From NCBI GenBank assembly GCA_013396995.1, contig VWZP01006004.1, forward strand, positions 1,017,304 to 1,081,303: DNA of 64,000 nt, read 5' to 3'. The position numbers and the translations under genes were made by a program. Of this stretch, positions 1 to 13,900 are shown one piece after another. The notes below the pieces were generated by a model that ran no database searches, was not told the DNA's origin, and saw only the letters and a program-made list of their open reading frames with translations. Within the stretch, counting starts at the first letter, position 1. Each line of letters opens with the position of its first letter. This stretch comes from Dicaeum eximium. Taxonomy: Eukaryota; Chordata; Aves; Passeriformes; Dicaeidae.

Positions 1-407
1 AGGGCAGATCTTAATTTTTTTCAGTCAAGGAAAAACAGTTATTTCCGGAGGTGTCCTCCTTGTAGGCTCTGCAAACTTCAGTGTGAAGGCTGTCATTTGT
101 CCTGAGAGGGCAGAGCTCAGCAGAGCTCTGAGCACACCTCACTGCAGACTAAATCAGTCCCGTGGCGGTCAGGGGATGGCACCCTGAACAAATGAGGCTC
201 AGAGGGAAACCAGCCTCTGCCAGTCATGCCAGTGGCACATTGTGTGATGGCAGTCCTCTCTGGCTGAGATAAAAGCAATTATTTTCTTGCTCTCCTCTTT
301 TTATTTGGAAGGAAAGGTCCTTGTTAGCTTCAGGCTGTGAGTCCAGCCTTCAAAGAGAAGTCATAAGAGACCAAAAAGGCAAATGTGAATGGTTCGATTT
401 GTTTGGG

Positions 408-495
408 GGTTTTTGGTCGGTGTTTTTTTTTTCTTTTGCATTTGGGTTTGGGTATTTTTGTGTTTTGTTTTATTGTTTTCTTTTTTTAAAATGCT
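408..495. repeat. T-rich low-complexity tract
   Basis: About 88 bp of T runs broken by single G or C (TTTTGTGTTTTGTTTTATTG and similar). It generates a hydrophobic-looking open frame on the + strand (321-644) and a lysine-rich one on the - strand. Both are artefacts of composition. Confidence 0.85.
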
Positions 496-3400
496 GTAGT
501 GAACAGGAGCTTTCAAGGAGATGTTTACTGAGAATGTTTTCATACTTTTTTAAAGGGAGGAACCACCTTGTCCAGCAGTGTTTTGGAAATCAAAACATAA
601 ATTTGTTCAAATGGAAACTTCTGTTTGGATTAAATGCTGTATAACATAGGATGGTGCATGAAATGTCTCCTATGCTATGACCAGTGTTAATGGTTCTTTA
701 TAGGCTCATGATTTGCTTCAGAGAGAGTATTTTTTCTCTAAATACAGTGGCTTAAATCTGTTTCATCCAGCAGTTTGAGCTAAAGGGTTGAAATCCTGAA
801 CCTACAAGAGATTACCTTGGAGTGCAGGGGTGGTTCAATGGATAGCACTGTACACATGCAAACAGTTCACTACCCATGGGAAGAGGGATGTCTCACACTG
901 AGAATTAAGAAGTCGTTAATTTTCTGCAACTCAGCAATAATGATGGATTAAGTTGACTGCTTTACAAGCCTCTGCTGGTGTTAACTGGAAAATCTGATAA
1001 TCTTGGGATGTCCTTGGGTTAATGCAATTACAGTTTTCACTTTTGCTTGTAATACCTTTAGATTCAAGAGTAATTCTAGCTGTGAACCAGATAAACAAGT
1101 ATAGACTTGTTTTCCATTTCAGAAGACTATTTTTTCTGCCTCCCATCTCACATGCAAACAAGGATAATTTTTTACAAGTTTAGAAAGGTGGATTGTTGCT
1201 CACATCTGTTGGATATGATCTGCAGTTGGGTAGTTTCTCTGGAGTCAGTGAAGGTGTCTCACTGTAAAGCTGGTGCTGCCTTTAATACTGAGCTCGTGGG
1301 GAAACAAATAATTAACAATCATTTGGTCCGTATTAACAAACTGAAGGCAGAGCTTCATCTTTCAAAGTTAATATTTTTACTTTTGAAGTGTCTGGCAGCA
1401 TCTGCTACGAAACTTTCTGATTCATGGCTGCAGTATATGACAGCTCTCACAATAGCCATTACACACAAAGCCCTTGCCATTACTCTGCATCCATATCTCT
1501 TCTTGGATATGAAGTGAAATCAAAGCCCATTTATTCCACTTCTGCTCTTGTAAGCCTATCAAAAATAGTGGCAGTTTTGACATTTCCTCACTCAAAGTAG
1601 CACTACAGTATGCCTTTGTATCTCACAGAAGTCTCCAAGGGCACTCTGGGTGTTGAAACTGATGGTAGGGAGGTATAAGCCACAGAATTCAACTTTAGAG
1701 TTTCAAAAGTGCTATTTCCCTTCTGAGTCTGTTCCCTGCTTTCTACAAACTGGACAATTAAAGTTTATGCAAGATAATTTCTTGTTGAATGTCCTTCAGT
1801 TCTTTTATCCCTGTTTAATTCCTCTGTGATTTACCAAATACTCTGGAACAGATGATATCCCTTTTGGCAAGGAAGGATATATGCCAGCAACTTAGAGAGC
1901 ACAGGAGCAGTATGTTGTAGCAGGCTGTGTACAGGCAGCTGGGATTGATGGCAGAGCAAGAATAGACCTGTCTTAGTTTCAAACTTGTAGCTCCATCCAT
2001 TTCCATAAATAAGACAGGCTGTTTAAACCAGGAAGAAAGCCAGTTGCCATAATATTGATTTTTTTTTTTCTATGAAAAACTGATTCCAAGTGGTTGAAAA
2101 TCAGTTTGTTCAGTGTCCCATAAAGTTGAGCTAAAAATATGTACAGCAGAGTTTTTTTTTTTCAGTTACCATCTGGGTTTTAAGGTATTAAAGATACATA
2201 ACTAAATCTCTTTTATCACCTTTCCCTGTTGTGTATTGGTAGGAACATACTTTTTTGGTAATGAAATTTGGAAGTTGTCTTCATACTGTGTATCTTCTGA
2301 AGTTCACCTTCAAGGGAAAAAGAACATGATACTGTGACATAACCATACAATGGCTGTTTTGTGGCACTTTGGAAATGATAATGTAAAAAAAACCCAAAAT
2401 GTTGTTTGAATATGGACCACTCAACCCTCCCTTGCCAGGCCTGCAGCAAAGTACTATCTGTTAATTAGCAGATAGTGTAATTTGTAGGGCATCTTTGCCA
2501 GCAGATTGCAACTGCTCGCTCCTTCTGCAGCCTAGGTATGCTGTTATGCAGAAAGGAATGATGAAATGACAGAATACTGGAGGGTTTTGCCTTCTGTCTA
2601 GCTGTGCTTAGAGTACAGGGAGAGGAAAGTGAAGAAAATAAACAGGGAAAATGTTGTTGATTATTAAACTTCTGATTGATAAGTGCTAGTAAATTCAGAG
2701 GGAGGGGAGTGATGGCAAAGATTAATGGATGTAATTAGAAAGCCATCTACTGCTCAGAAAATGTGGAATTTGACTTGTATGCAAATAGCATGAGAACTAG
2801 AGACCAAAAAGTGATGACTCATATATCAAATTGAGAGTAAGAGGCCCTTGAGGAAATAGCCAAGCTTTGTGGAGAAAATGGCAATAATTAAGTGTCTGGT
2901 ATGAAAAAGATATTGCAAAAACCATGACTGGCCTTCTCCTTTTGGTGCTAAGTGAAAGGCTTAGGTTTCTTGTTGCAGGCACAAAGAGAGATTTTCCAGA
3001 GCCAGAATAATAATGATAATAATTTAAAAAATAGTCAAATCTAACACAAAACAGAGAATTCAAGGGTCAAAACTTACTGAAAATAAGGCACTGTAACCTT
3101 TATCGTTTCTATTGTGTCTTTCAATTCCTCTCTCTCCATCTCTTTCTCAATAGCAGTCAAAAAAGGAATTAAAACATTTAGGAAGGGCATATAACTTGGG
3201 GAGCAAGGAAAATACAATGCTTATCACACAGCTTTGAGAGTAATGACATAGGGAGGCTGTGGGTGGGAGCACACAGAATTCATTCTCTTTCTGTTTGTCA
3301 CTACGTGGCTTTTGTGGGGTCTCCCACAAATTTCCACAAACTCAGCTTTTCTGTGGAGGAATCTCTTCTACCATGTTCACAAGTAGTGAATTGTGGTCAA

Positions 3401-5734
3401 TGTTTCTGTAAAGGTAAATATTTTAGGGATAAGTGAGAGCAAAGGAGAGAAAGCTGTTGAGGAAGCAGAGCAATGGTAGTGGCAGCTGTTGGAGGCAGTG
3501 CTGAGGGTGGTGTTGAGGTTGACATTAACCACGTAGACCAAAATATGTTCATAAAGAACAATCAAAGGAGTTCTTGCTGTCTTTTGATTCAATGGATCAA
3601 ACCCTAGACCACTGTTTCCCAAGATTTTTTTTCATGGATAGGGGATTGAAATCAGACCATGGTGAATGTTCAGGGCACACTTGTACCTTCACAGTGTTTC
3701 TGTGCACATTTGCTAAGAAGAACGTGTGAGGATTTGAGAGAAATACTTGGTAGCAAATTTTGAGTGTGGCCAACTGTTACCATAAATCTGTCAGCCAACA
3801 TACTTTTGTTGCTTTTTCTTAAACTGACAGTGCAGTTAAAAAGCTGGTGAAATATTTTCAAAAGATAATGTTTTACAGAAACATTTAAATTAACACAGTA
3901 TTTGACAAGCAAAAATCAAATTTGCAGCTTTCTATTGCATATAGAATATTATGAATAATGGATTCTGTTATTTAGAGAAAGAAAAAAGATCATATTGATT
4001 GAAAGCATTTATTCCTAGTCAAAACACTATTTTTTTCTGCTGAGGTCATCAAAGACTTTTCTGTCTTGAAGAGATTGATGTTAGAATAACAATGTTTTAG
4101 CTGCAAAAAGCTAAAGCCATTTTGTTTTGAAATGTTTCCTTTTAAAATTCTTTAGAGATTTACCAAGATAAATTCTACTGAAAACAGTGGAACATAATAA
4201 TAGTACTTAAATTACATTTTTAATCATTTTGCTGATTCTACTGTTGTTAAAAGTCTGCTCTGAACAGCTTCAATTCGAAACACTGAATTCTCCACTGCAC
4301 ATATGCATTTAGAGCTCTCTTTGCCTCTGTGTAAATACAAAATCTCTTCAGCCTCCAGTCCCATGTACCTAATTCCTTCATTAGAAGTAATAAGGAGAAT
4401 TAGAAGGGAACTGTGATCTGGTCCTTGCATTGCAAATTCCCTGTGTGCAGGCATTTCTCAGGGTTTTGTCTCTCTTGTGGAGTGATGAGATGCTTCTGTG
4501 TTTGTTCAGTATCTTTTTGCACACAGACCAAAGACAGACAGAAAGCTGTGGAATATGTTCTCCATGCAACTGCACAGTTACCAACAAAACCTTAATTTAT
4601 GATGCCTAATCTTAATGCAGAATTAGAAGATGTATTTTGATCAGATATGGTTAAAAAAAAAATCACCTTCCCCTGGTTAGGGCTCCTTTGCACAGCGCAT
4701 TGCGCATTGCACAGAGTATGAATTTTTTTTTTTTTTTCAGACAGAATATGTGTTAGAGGATTTAGCCTTGTGTGTGTGGTCTGGCTGCTGGTCTCTCTTT
4801 GTTTCCTCATTGGCCATTTCTGTGAACTCTACTCTTGGGCATGTTGTGGGCTCTGGATGTAGCTTTCTGGTAAAGACAATCCATTAGAAGTAATTCTTTA
4901 ATAATAAGCATGGCAATGGGCTTACAGCTGTTCCTGGACATTATGCAGCCCTGAAAACACAAAATCATATTATTGTGACTCACTCTTCTGCGTCAAGACC
5001 AAGATACTTCTGTCTTATTTATAAGTTAAGGATTTATGGGAAGAGATTTTTTTTATTCTGTTTCAACAGAATCTTTTCCTTTGAGTTCTGGTATACAACT
5101 TGTCTTCCATTTATTACTATTGGTAATGGTAAATAATCAGTGTAATAGCACAGCAAATCTGAATGACAGCAGTCTGTGCTTAGCTTTTGGCAGTGAAGGA
5201 AGAAATGCAAATACATCCATATGTCCTCCCTAACGCCATTTACTCAGCTCCCAGAAAGTAAAGAACAATTGCAGATTAGCCCAGGTAGTATCAACTGGGG
5301 AAGAAAGTGTGGCTGTTTCTCTGTTTCTCTGCTTCTACTTGAGACCTTTTCTCATTTATGTTGTTGGGTTTTTTGGTTTTTTTTATGTCTGGGTTGCTTT
5401 TTTTTTTGTTAATAGGTAGTTCAGGAGGAATATTGTCAATCCTAGTTTATGAATGAGATCAAATCTATTCAAACCTATGTTTTTCTAAGGTCAAATATAA
5501 TCAGCTGCAGACAGAAACCAAACACAGTTTTGGTTTGGTTCAGTTCAATTTTGGTTGAAATCCTAGCCACAAAATTGTCTTTTCTCTTAATTCTTGTGGT
5601 TCTAGAAGATCACAATCTTCCGGATCTCCTTTTATACAATTTCTTTCTGAGAGGGAATTGCAAACTGCAGTTCACCTGTGCAAGTTTGTGCCCTTCATTT
5701 GTATTGCTTAAAGGTATAAACAAACCCTTCCACC

Positions 5735-5778
5735 AAAAAAAAAAAAAAAACCAAAAAAACCACTCCCAAAAAAAACGT
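5735..5778. repeat. Poly(A) and A/C-rich tract
   Basis: A run of 16 A at 5735-5750 followed by CC-separated A runs (CCAAAAAAACC). I looked upstream for a processed pseudogene that would explain a poly(A) tail and saw none. Confidence 0.85.
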
Positions 5779-7570
5779 GCAGAAAGGAAAACATCAATCA
5801 TTTCAATCATTTGAGCCTGTTAGGCAGAGTAGCACTAGGTTATGGTGGAGGGATAGAGGAAGCTTAATTCAGTCATTCAGTGATTCAGTGTAACAAAAAT
5901 CATTGGACAAATCATTGCTGCTCCAGACCCCGGTGTGCCTAACATCAGTGGCATGGCAATATTCCTTTTTAAACTTAAATAAATTTCTCTAATGAAAATA
6001 TGTCTTGACATTTCAAACCTTGGAGCCGAGAGCTGTCTCCCAAGTCACGTTCCTTGTTAAAGTGTTCCACTGTTCTCTTTCTGTACTACCTCTACCAGCA
6101 AAACTTTTCCCTGTGTTCCAGGATGCCAAACCTTTCCTGTTGCTGCTGTTTCAAGTGTGTTGCTGCCATTTGCAAGCTCTCACAGGAGCATTCAGGCAAT
6201 TACCACCAAAGACTCCCATTGTTGCAGAGAATGACCTTCCCCCCTTGGGCACCAATTAAAATCTATTACTTTTTTCCCATCCTACTTGCTGTAATTGGAG
6301 CTCTGGCTCTTTGCCTGGTAGAACTTGCTGGGTTTTCCTCTCCTTTTAACTGAAACTTTTCTAAGGATGGCAAGAGTGAAAATTCCAAACCACATAGGTA
6401 TATACTTTGGGGACAACAACAACATTTTCATGAGACTTTTCATTTAATCTCTCTCTCACTTGTCATCAGGAATATAAGAAAAATCCAAGTGAAGAATAGA
6501 TATGTTTAATATGATGATATGGTGTACTTCCTTCCTCTTTTTGTTCTCTTCCTTCAGCTGATGTGCCCCAATTATTTGACAGAAAAGGTTTTCCAGCAAC
6601 TGTAGGACAAACATGCTGTGAGCCTTGCTAGTGAAAACACTGTGCTCTGAATGCTGAGGGGAGCAAGAGCTGTGTACCTCACAACTCTCTTGGGCCTCTG
6701 GGGCTGTCCTTTCTTGCATGCCAATACTCTGGATAGGTCTGCCTTTCTTCCTAGAGTATGTCTGCAGCTCACATCTCCAAATAAACAGTAAAATAATATC
6801 AATAAAAGCATTTTTCTCTCCTGGTGGTTGATAATGATGAAGCAGTCTACCTTAACTGGCTAGCAGCAAGTGCTGTGCTTGTCACAGCCTGCTTCTGTGA
6901 CATTAGAATCACTGAAATCATGATAGGTACAGCTGCTCTTATGTAAGTGTGGCTGCCACCTCACTGTCTTTCAAGAGTGAATTTAAGCCTACCCTGAAGG
7001 TGAGATTTGCAAACATGCCAAGCCTGTGCTAAAAGGAAATTCAGGGAGAAAAAAACCCCCACACTTCTCGGGGCTTTGGGATTCCCTTGCTTTCAGTGAG
7101 GATAATCTAAGCTAAAAGTATGTGGTTGATACTCACCAAATGGTTGGTGTGGATCAGAAGAGTCAAAGTCAGCCATGAAGTGGCTCTTAGGCTGTTTGTG
7201 GTGTCTGCAACCAGGCAGGACCTGCAGGCAGTCTGAGTTTAGTTGCTTTTTCCACCATTTGGACAGCAGATGTACCGTAACAAGTTTGCATGTCCAGCCT
7301 TGTGGAGCTAAGTCAGGAGGAATTGAAGTTTAAATTCTTTTTTTATCGAGGTCCCTGAAGGCACTGTAGATACAGCCAAATCTGCATATAGTTTTATTTT
7401 GCTAGGGCACCTCCATGACAAAACCACCCATGGGTTGATGAGAGGATCCCAGTGTGAGTTAAGCTTAGCCTTGGAGTCTGGCTCTGTTGTAGCTGACTCC
7501 TACAAGTGATAGGCTGGCACAGCCCAGGGTATCTCAGCTAATTCATCTGCCACCAAAAGGGGCACAGACT

Positions 7571-7625
7571 TCAGTACAATTCAGTACAATACAATACAAT
7601 TTAATACAATTCAATACAATTACAA
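7571..7625. repeat. (TACAA)n pentanucleotide repeat
   Basis: Ten imperfect tandem copies of a TACAAT/ACAAT-type unit (TTCAGTACAATTCAGTACAA, then ACAATACAATTTAATACAAT). It is a short microsatellite with substitutions, so probably not highly mutable now. Confidence 0.9.
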
Positions 7626-7759
7626 CAGCCTGTCAGGAACTTGGAGTGCTCTTGTGTGACTACAACCTGTGTCACTGCGTCTCCACAGATGTCACCACTC
7701 AAGTTAACGGAGTTATTTTCTTATCTGTAGGAGTACAGAGGTGTGACTTTAACAAATGT

Positions 7760-7775
7760 AAAAAAAAAAAAAAAA
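7760..7775. repeat. Poly(A) tract
   Basis: Sixteen consecutive A residues with no recognisable retroposed sequence upstream. Confidence 0.9.
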
Positions 7776-8307
7776 GTAATCTAAAACTTTTGATGTCTTT
7801 ACCTGCTTTGTCTTTTAACATATAACTTTGAAAAAGCTGCATTGAAGCTTTGCACTTGGAAGTGGTAGCTCCTGACTTTGGCAAAACAGAAATGTATTTC
7901 ACTGAGAAAATCTCAGAGTTTTTTGGGGTGAGGTGCTGTGTAACTGCAAAGAGTTTTTATTAATAGTCAATTCATGTGCATAATAAAAAGTGTGTTCCCA
8001 CTATAAAGAAGGTTAATATTGTTCAATATATCTACATTACAGCCATACTAAAGCTGTGTGTATATGTTCTGTTTGGAATTATATGAATAGGTGTTACATT
8101 ATACTATACACACTTGTGTGTTATTGCTGTGTGAGAGATATATGGTCTCTACCACTTGAGATAGGAAAAACATGTCTTTCAGTAAAAAGGTATTTCCTAG
8201 GCTTGCTGCACCAATATTTAATGAAATTGTGAATAAGTGAAGCAGATTAATCAAAACAAACTTATTTTTGCTGGGGAGGGAGAGAGTTAGAAACTAAAAA
8301 TCAAAAC

Positions 8308-8331
8308 CCTCTCTCTCTCTGTCTCTCTCTC
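8308..8331. repeat. (CT)n microsatellite
   Basis: CT dinucleotides interrupted once by a G (CTCTCTCTCTGTCTCTCTCT), about 24 bp in total. Confidence 0.92.
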
Positions 8332-10941
8332 GAAGTTTGTCTGCTTTCAAAATCCAAGCAGTGAAAAGAGAGAACAGAGCTGTTCTCTCCTTAAAATGCA
8401 AAACCTCAGAAAAAAATAAATGCCTCATCCTTCTGAAAAATCCATCCCTAAATGTCATAAAATATTACTCGGTAATCTGTCAAATCATTCAAGCTGCAGG
8501 CTGCTGTGGTCCAGCTTGAGTTTAATCTAAAGTGAAGTTAGTCCACAGGTTTCTTCCTTCTGGGTCAGACTTCCATCCCAGGTGGGTTCTTTGCTGGGGT
8601 TCTCCAGGGACAGGGTGGCTGTGACCACAGGCAGTGTTAGGGCTGCTGAGTGTGTGATGCAAGGAGTGATTTCCATAGAGGGTCAGGCAGGTACCCAGCT
8701 CTCAGCCAGTGCCTTCAGTGAATATTCTTTAAATGAAAGTATTTTCCTTAATGTGTCTCAATATAGGAAAAAATATTCCATCTCGCTGGTTGTGGAGAGT
8801 AGGAAAGATAAGTTTTTCCCTTCTTTGAGTATGTGGAAGGGCTCTGCAGACAAACACACAAATACAAAAACACTTGGTAGCCTGTCTTGGCTGGCATAAG
8901 CTAACATTTCTAAGAAGCAGTGAAAAAAAAAAAAATCTCCATTTCCTTTCTCCATTGTACCTGAAATATCTCTTCTTCTAGGACAGAATGTATTTGGACC
9001 TCTCTGACAGCAGGTGGTGAAACTGCAAAAAGTATTTGTGTGGAAAGGAAGAAGGAAGCCATCTCTTTGTGAAGCTGCAGGGGAAATTCAGGCAGACAGA
9101 ATGTAATTAGCCAACCTAAAAAATGCCTGAGAGGACAGAAATTGCCAGCATTGTTCCTGCACAGAATTTTGGGAACTTTAATAAATGCAAGTGATCAGCA
9201 CAGGAGTTTTAAGTGTAGTCTGGAGGTCTGCAGTAAAACACCACAACAAGCAGACCCAATAACTGCAGCAAAATTAGAGGTACTTCTTTCAAGAGGATAC
9301 TTAACTTACTTATGTTAATATTTCTCATAAATGTGTAATCCACAGCAAGGATATTTGGAAAGGGTAAGTGTATTTTATGGTCATTTAAAGGGAAATCTGC
9401 TTACACTTCAGTGTTCAGTTAGTAAAAGCATTTATTAACTCTTAAAAGCTGCATTTAGATAGGACTTTGCACATGTGAGAGAAACTGCTTTCATGTGGCC
9501 ACCAATGTTCTGGATTCAAGGACATAAAAGGAGGGGAGGCTTCACCTCTGCTACTCCACCACCCTGAGGTGACATTGCTTCTTGCAGTGTTGAGAACATG
9601 CCCATTTAAAACCTGTTCCATGTCTCTGAAATCTGCCTGTTCTGTGTAGTAGCAGAAGTTAAAATAGCTACAATAGGAATAAGAAATCCAAAAGTTTTCT
9701 ATGCAATAAAATCTGATTATTAGACTGTAGCCTTGTTAAGCTGAGTAATAGTCAGAGTAATTAATATGTTTTGCTCTGATTTTAATTGTGGTTATAGCTG
9801 GAGTAATTTGAAAAATAAATGTTTGATTATCATGTTAAACAAGATTTTTTTACCCTTATTAAATTGCAGTTACTAACATAGTACATTCTTGCAGTCTTTG
9901 GTGAAAATAAGAACAAGGTCTGTTATAAATTAAAGATATGGATATACAGAGAAGAATACTAAGTGAATTAGAAGGAAAACTTGGTAAAAAAGAATCCAAC
10001 CCTGTCTTGGGAATGGTTTACAAGCTTTTAAATGCAAATTTATCAAAGCTTTTTGTAAGTCATGGATCTCATTTTAACCGGTATTCCACTGTTTGAAAAT
10101 CAACCACACAGGCTCTCACTTGGTTAACATTCATTTTACTAGCCTCAGATCTTGATCCAAAATCCACTGAAGTCAATAAAAAGACTAATTTTGAATGTAA
10201 AATTAAATTATTCTTCTTAGCATGTCAGAAGAGCTTGCAGTATCCTCTTGCAGTATCCCGCCATTGCAGTATGGAAAATCAGAGTAAAATATTTGGCAAG
10301 AAGGTAAAAGTTTCTTTGTGAGCTTGTGGGTGAGCCTGGGCTCACAGGCAACATCCTGTAATTCAGATCTTCTAATGTATCATTTCAGGAAGTGTTAGAA
10401 TCTATATACCTTTGAGGTGTTACAGAGGTTACCCCAATAAATATAATTTTTTTGTATTTAATATATTTTTGTACTCAAGCCCCATATATGAGCTCACATA
10501 ATTAACATTTATTGGTTTCATATGCTACTCAGATGTCATTAGGGTTTTCCTACATACAATATTGGTGTATGTTCTACTATATTCAAGATAATTAGAAGAA
10601 ATAGATACAAAATCTTACTGGTAGCTTTGTAGATAGCTATGTACTCACATTGGGAAACCACTGCTTCAAGACCAGACAACTGATGGGAAGACTAAAAAGA
10701 TCTAAAAACATTAAATAATTTGTCTACATCTGCACAACCACTGGTGAAATGGGAATCTGAATCCCAGTGTAAATCCTAGCAGTTTGTCCTGTGAATTTGA
10801 CAATGCTTTCTCCTCAGAAGATTCCAAACTTAGTTAAAATGCTGCTGAGAACATGTGCACTTGCTAAATCAGTGAAAGGTCAGCAGAATATATAAGATTT
10901 ATGGGGGCCAAACAAAGCAGAACATCACTTGTGATAAGGTT

Positions 10942-10963
10942 GAATCACAGGTGACTGTGATTC
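10942..10963. repeat. Perfect hairpin, 9-bp arms
   Basis: GAATCACAG, loop GTGA, then CTGTGATTC. The arms are perfectly complementary. It lies deep in an intron with no terminator-like T run. Such a short hairpin can arise by chance in 64 kb. Confidence 0.85.
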
Positions 10964-13900
10964 CTGGTGCATGATTTTTCAGTCATTAAAAATGATAAAT
11001 TATCCTTTATCAAACTCAGCTGGAAGGGAGTATTTGTGAGTGACGTCTTTAAACAGTTAATGGCGTGAGTTGCAGCAATGGTAACATGAGTTTTTAACAT
11101 AAATAATTTAGCCAGTCCATTCTAGAGCTGTAAGTGAAGTGTGATACTGATGGAATACATACACATGTGTGTAATCATACATGCTACAGGTGGAGATAGA
11201 CCAAAGAAGGAAGGATGGATGGACTGGTAGATCCTGATGTCCAGCTATCCCACCCCCTGGAGCATTCATCCCACAGACATTGCACAACAAGGACAGGGAA
11301 GCTCTGAGATGGTTTTTCACTTGTGAGTTTGGTGATGGCTCCCAGGCATTGCAAGGCAGAGCTGACAGGCTCTATAACAGCACAGCTGTGTTTTTAGAGA
11401 AGTCTCTTCTTGCTTTTTTCCTCCTAGTCAGGGTTTAGACTGCCCACTGGACCGTGAAGCAGTGTAACATCATTATTGGCTGCGTGCCGTAGGATTTCTC
11501 GCAGTTGAATTGCTTGTCACAGTTTGGGTATCACAGGTCTGCTGGGTGATATTCCAGCCTGCAGATGAAGAGATCCAGCTGTCTGATCCTGCCCAATACT
11601 GCTTTACTTTGCCACTGACTTCATCTGGGCTTTTTGTCAAGTCCCTGATGTCAGGATTTGTGAAGGTTTATACCTGTCTAGCTTCCCTGGCTTCTCAAGA
11701 GTTAAACAGGAGGTGGGTTCCTTCTTTCCTTTACTAACTGAGCCAAAGTCTGCTGGCCTAAATTTCTGACAAGTGGGGAGACACAGATGGTAGATGCTCT
11801 GATGGTCTTTTTATTTCTTATCCCTCATCAGGGTGTGGGAACTGTAACTTTTCTCATCAGAGCTGTAACTAAGTATAGCTTCACACTACAGCTACAGTAG
11901 GTACTCAGGTACTGCTGCAATGAATAGGTTTATTTATAGATAAAGCTGTATTTTTTATTACAAATTTAGTAGGGGTTTGCCTGAACTCACCCACACTTAG
12001 ATATGCACTGCATTCTGCTCCCTTCCAGCTTCCCCTTCATTGCTGTGGAGTGAAACACATCCCTGATGTTCTGAACCAGCAAAACTCAGTGTCTGCCTTG
12101 CTTGCTTCCAAATAACTCACTGCATGGGCCTGTCTGTGGGGACATTGAGTCCTTTTTTGTGAATCAGGATTTATTTGCTTTTGAAATGTTAATGCTAGAG
12201 ATGAGGAGGAGGAGATGTCTTCCTGAGCTGCCTTAAAGATGCTATTTTAGTGTGTTGCTGTGGATTAAGAGGACTACTGAAGGGCAGCATGGCAACTCCT
12301 CTTTGATCCAGATGACTGGCTCTGTAGGTGGTGGCCATTAGAAAGGAGAAACAGCTCCATCCATCCTATGGCTCCAGCTGTAGGGAGCCTAAAGCTGGTT
12401 TATATCAGGCCAGGTTTTCTATGTAAGCTGTGTCAAAGCCCGGCGAATTTTTTATTCACTCCTGTTTCTAACATGCCACCTTTCCTAGCTGGCTACAGGG
12501 CTAGTGCTCCTGCTCAGGCCTTCAGCTCCTCATGTCTCAGCTATTTCAATTCCCTCTCCCCCACAGAAGTGGCCATCTCTGACCCAGAATGCAGCTGCAG
12601 AAATCCGACAGCTCAATTCCTGCTGCAGCCACAGGACACATCTCCTTGGAATGCTCCCCAGCTTTTTACACTGAAAGCTGCAGGTCTTCACTTCCCAGAC
12701 TTTGCTATCTTTGCCATACCTCACTGCTTATGAGTACAGCTGCTGCCTCCCATTAACCTGTGGCTCTAGTCCCCACTGCAGCTTGCAGCCTTTTCAATTA
12801 AGTGCCTGTATGTGTTTCTCAGTGTGCCCATCATGCATGGGAGGAGATGGTTTCTAAGGAACATCAACTGCCCTAAGCCAATACTTAAAAAATTCAAGGG
12901 TTTTTCTGGTTTTATCTNTTCAGCTTACTTTTGGCTGCCTTTAGTTTACGCCTTTGCAGATACTGTACTTTGTAGTTCTCTGCAGCAAGTGCTTTACTGA
13001 TATTTGTGTGAATGGGAGCAACAGACTCCTGGACTATGATTGGACTGTTGTGATGCTGAGTTAACACAGATAATAATTAATTAAGTAGTTGGAAAAAGAT
13101 TTGAAAAATAATGAACCAGAGGGGGAGCAGGCAGTCACCTACCTGCTGGAATAGAAAGGAGAGGAAAAAACAAAAGAGGTGGAATCAGAAATGAAAAGAA
13201 AGAAAGGATAGAAGCAAGGTGGGGAGGAATTGAGAGGATTAAGGAGACGGAGTTTATAGAATCATAGGTAGGGGGTTCTTGCAAATCAAGTTGATTATTT
13301 TCTTTGTTTGATGGGTGAACAATGCATTAAAACATTTGCATAACATTCCCAGGCCCTCCAGCTTAGATTTACAGTTCTAAACCATCCTTTGTTTGAGGGG
13401 GATTAAATTCTCTGAAGAATTCAGGGCCAAGTCTACAAGGAGGGTTAGTACCCATTCTTTTCTTTTTTTCACTATGCTGGAAGGTGGCCACCTAATTAGG
13501 ACTTAAATATTTAGCCTTCTTTATAGTTGAGACTTTGCTATTGTTTATTTTATTTATGAAAGGTTGATATTTCATTTTTCTGAGATAAAAGAGATGGAGG
13601 AAACATAACTTAGGGTCAAAATTTTGTTTGATTTCCTCCTACGTGTCAGTTCTGTTGAAACAAACATTTTATAATTAATCTTCATTTAATTGCCAAAATT
13701 TGCAAAGCAATATTTTGTGATACATTTTTAAACATTTCATTTTGAAGTATCTAAAACATTTAGGCTTTGCACATGTTTTTTTTTCTTTTTGTCCCCTGAA
13801 GATGTTTCAGATTAGACTGGTTTTCCTGAGATTTCAAAGATATGTGACTTTACAGTGGTTCTCCTGAAACACCAGGTTTTTGGAACACACAAAATATTTG

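Noticed and set aside
820..890. tRNA-like box A sequence (TGGTTCAATGG) with a weak box B candidate
   Set aside because: I could not fold an acceptor stem or an anticodon arm, and the box B match is poor. Probably chance.
1107..1517. 136-codon open frame on the + strand
   Set aside because: No domain, no splice or retroposition signs; within chance expectation for this much sequence.
5735..5778. Poly(A) as the tail of a processed pseudogene
   Set aside because: No coding likeness upstream and no flanking direct repeat recognised.
12368..12733. 121-codon + strand frame rich in Ser, Pro and Ala
   Set aside because: No family likeness, and the composition follows a locally GC-richer patch.
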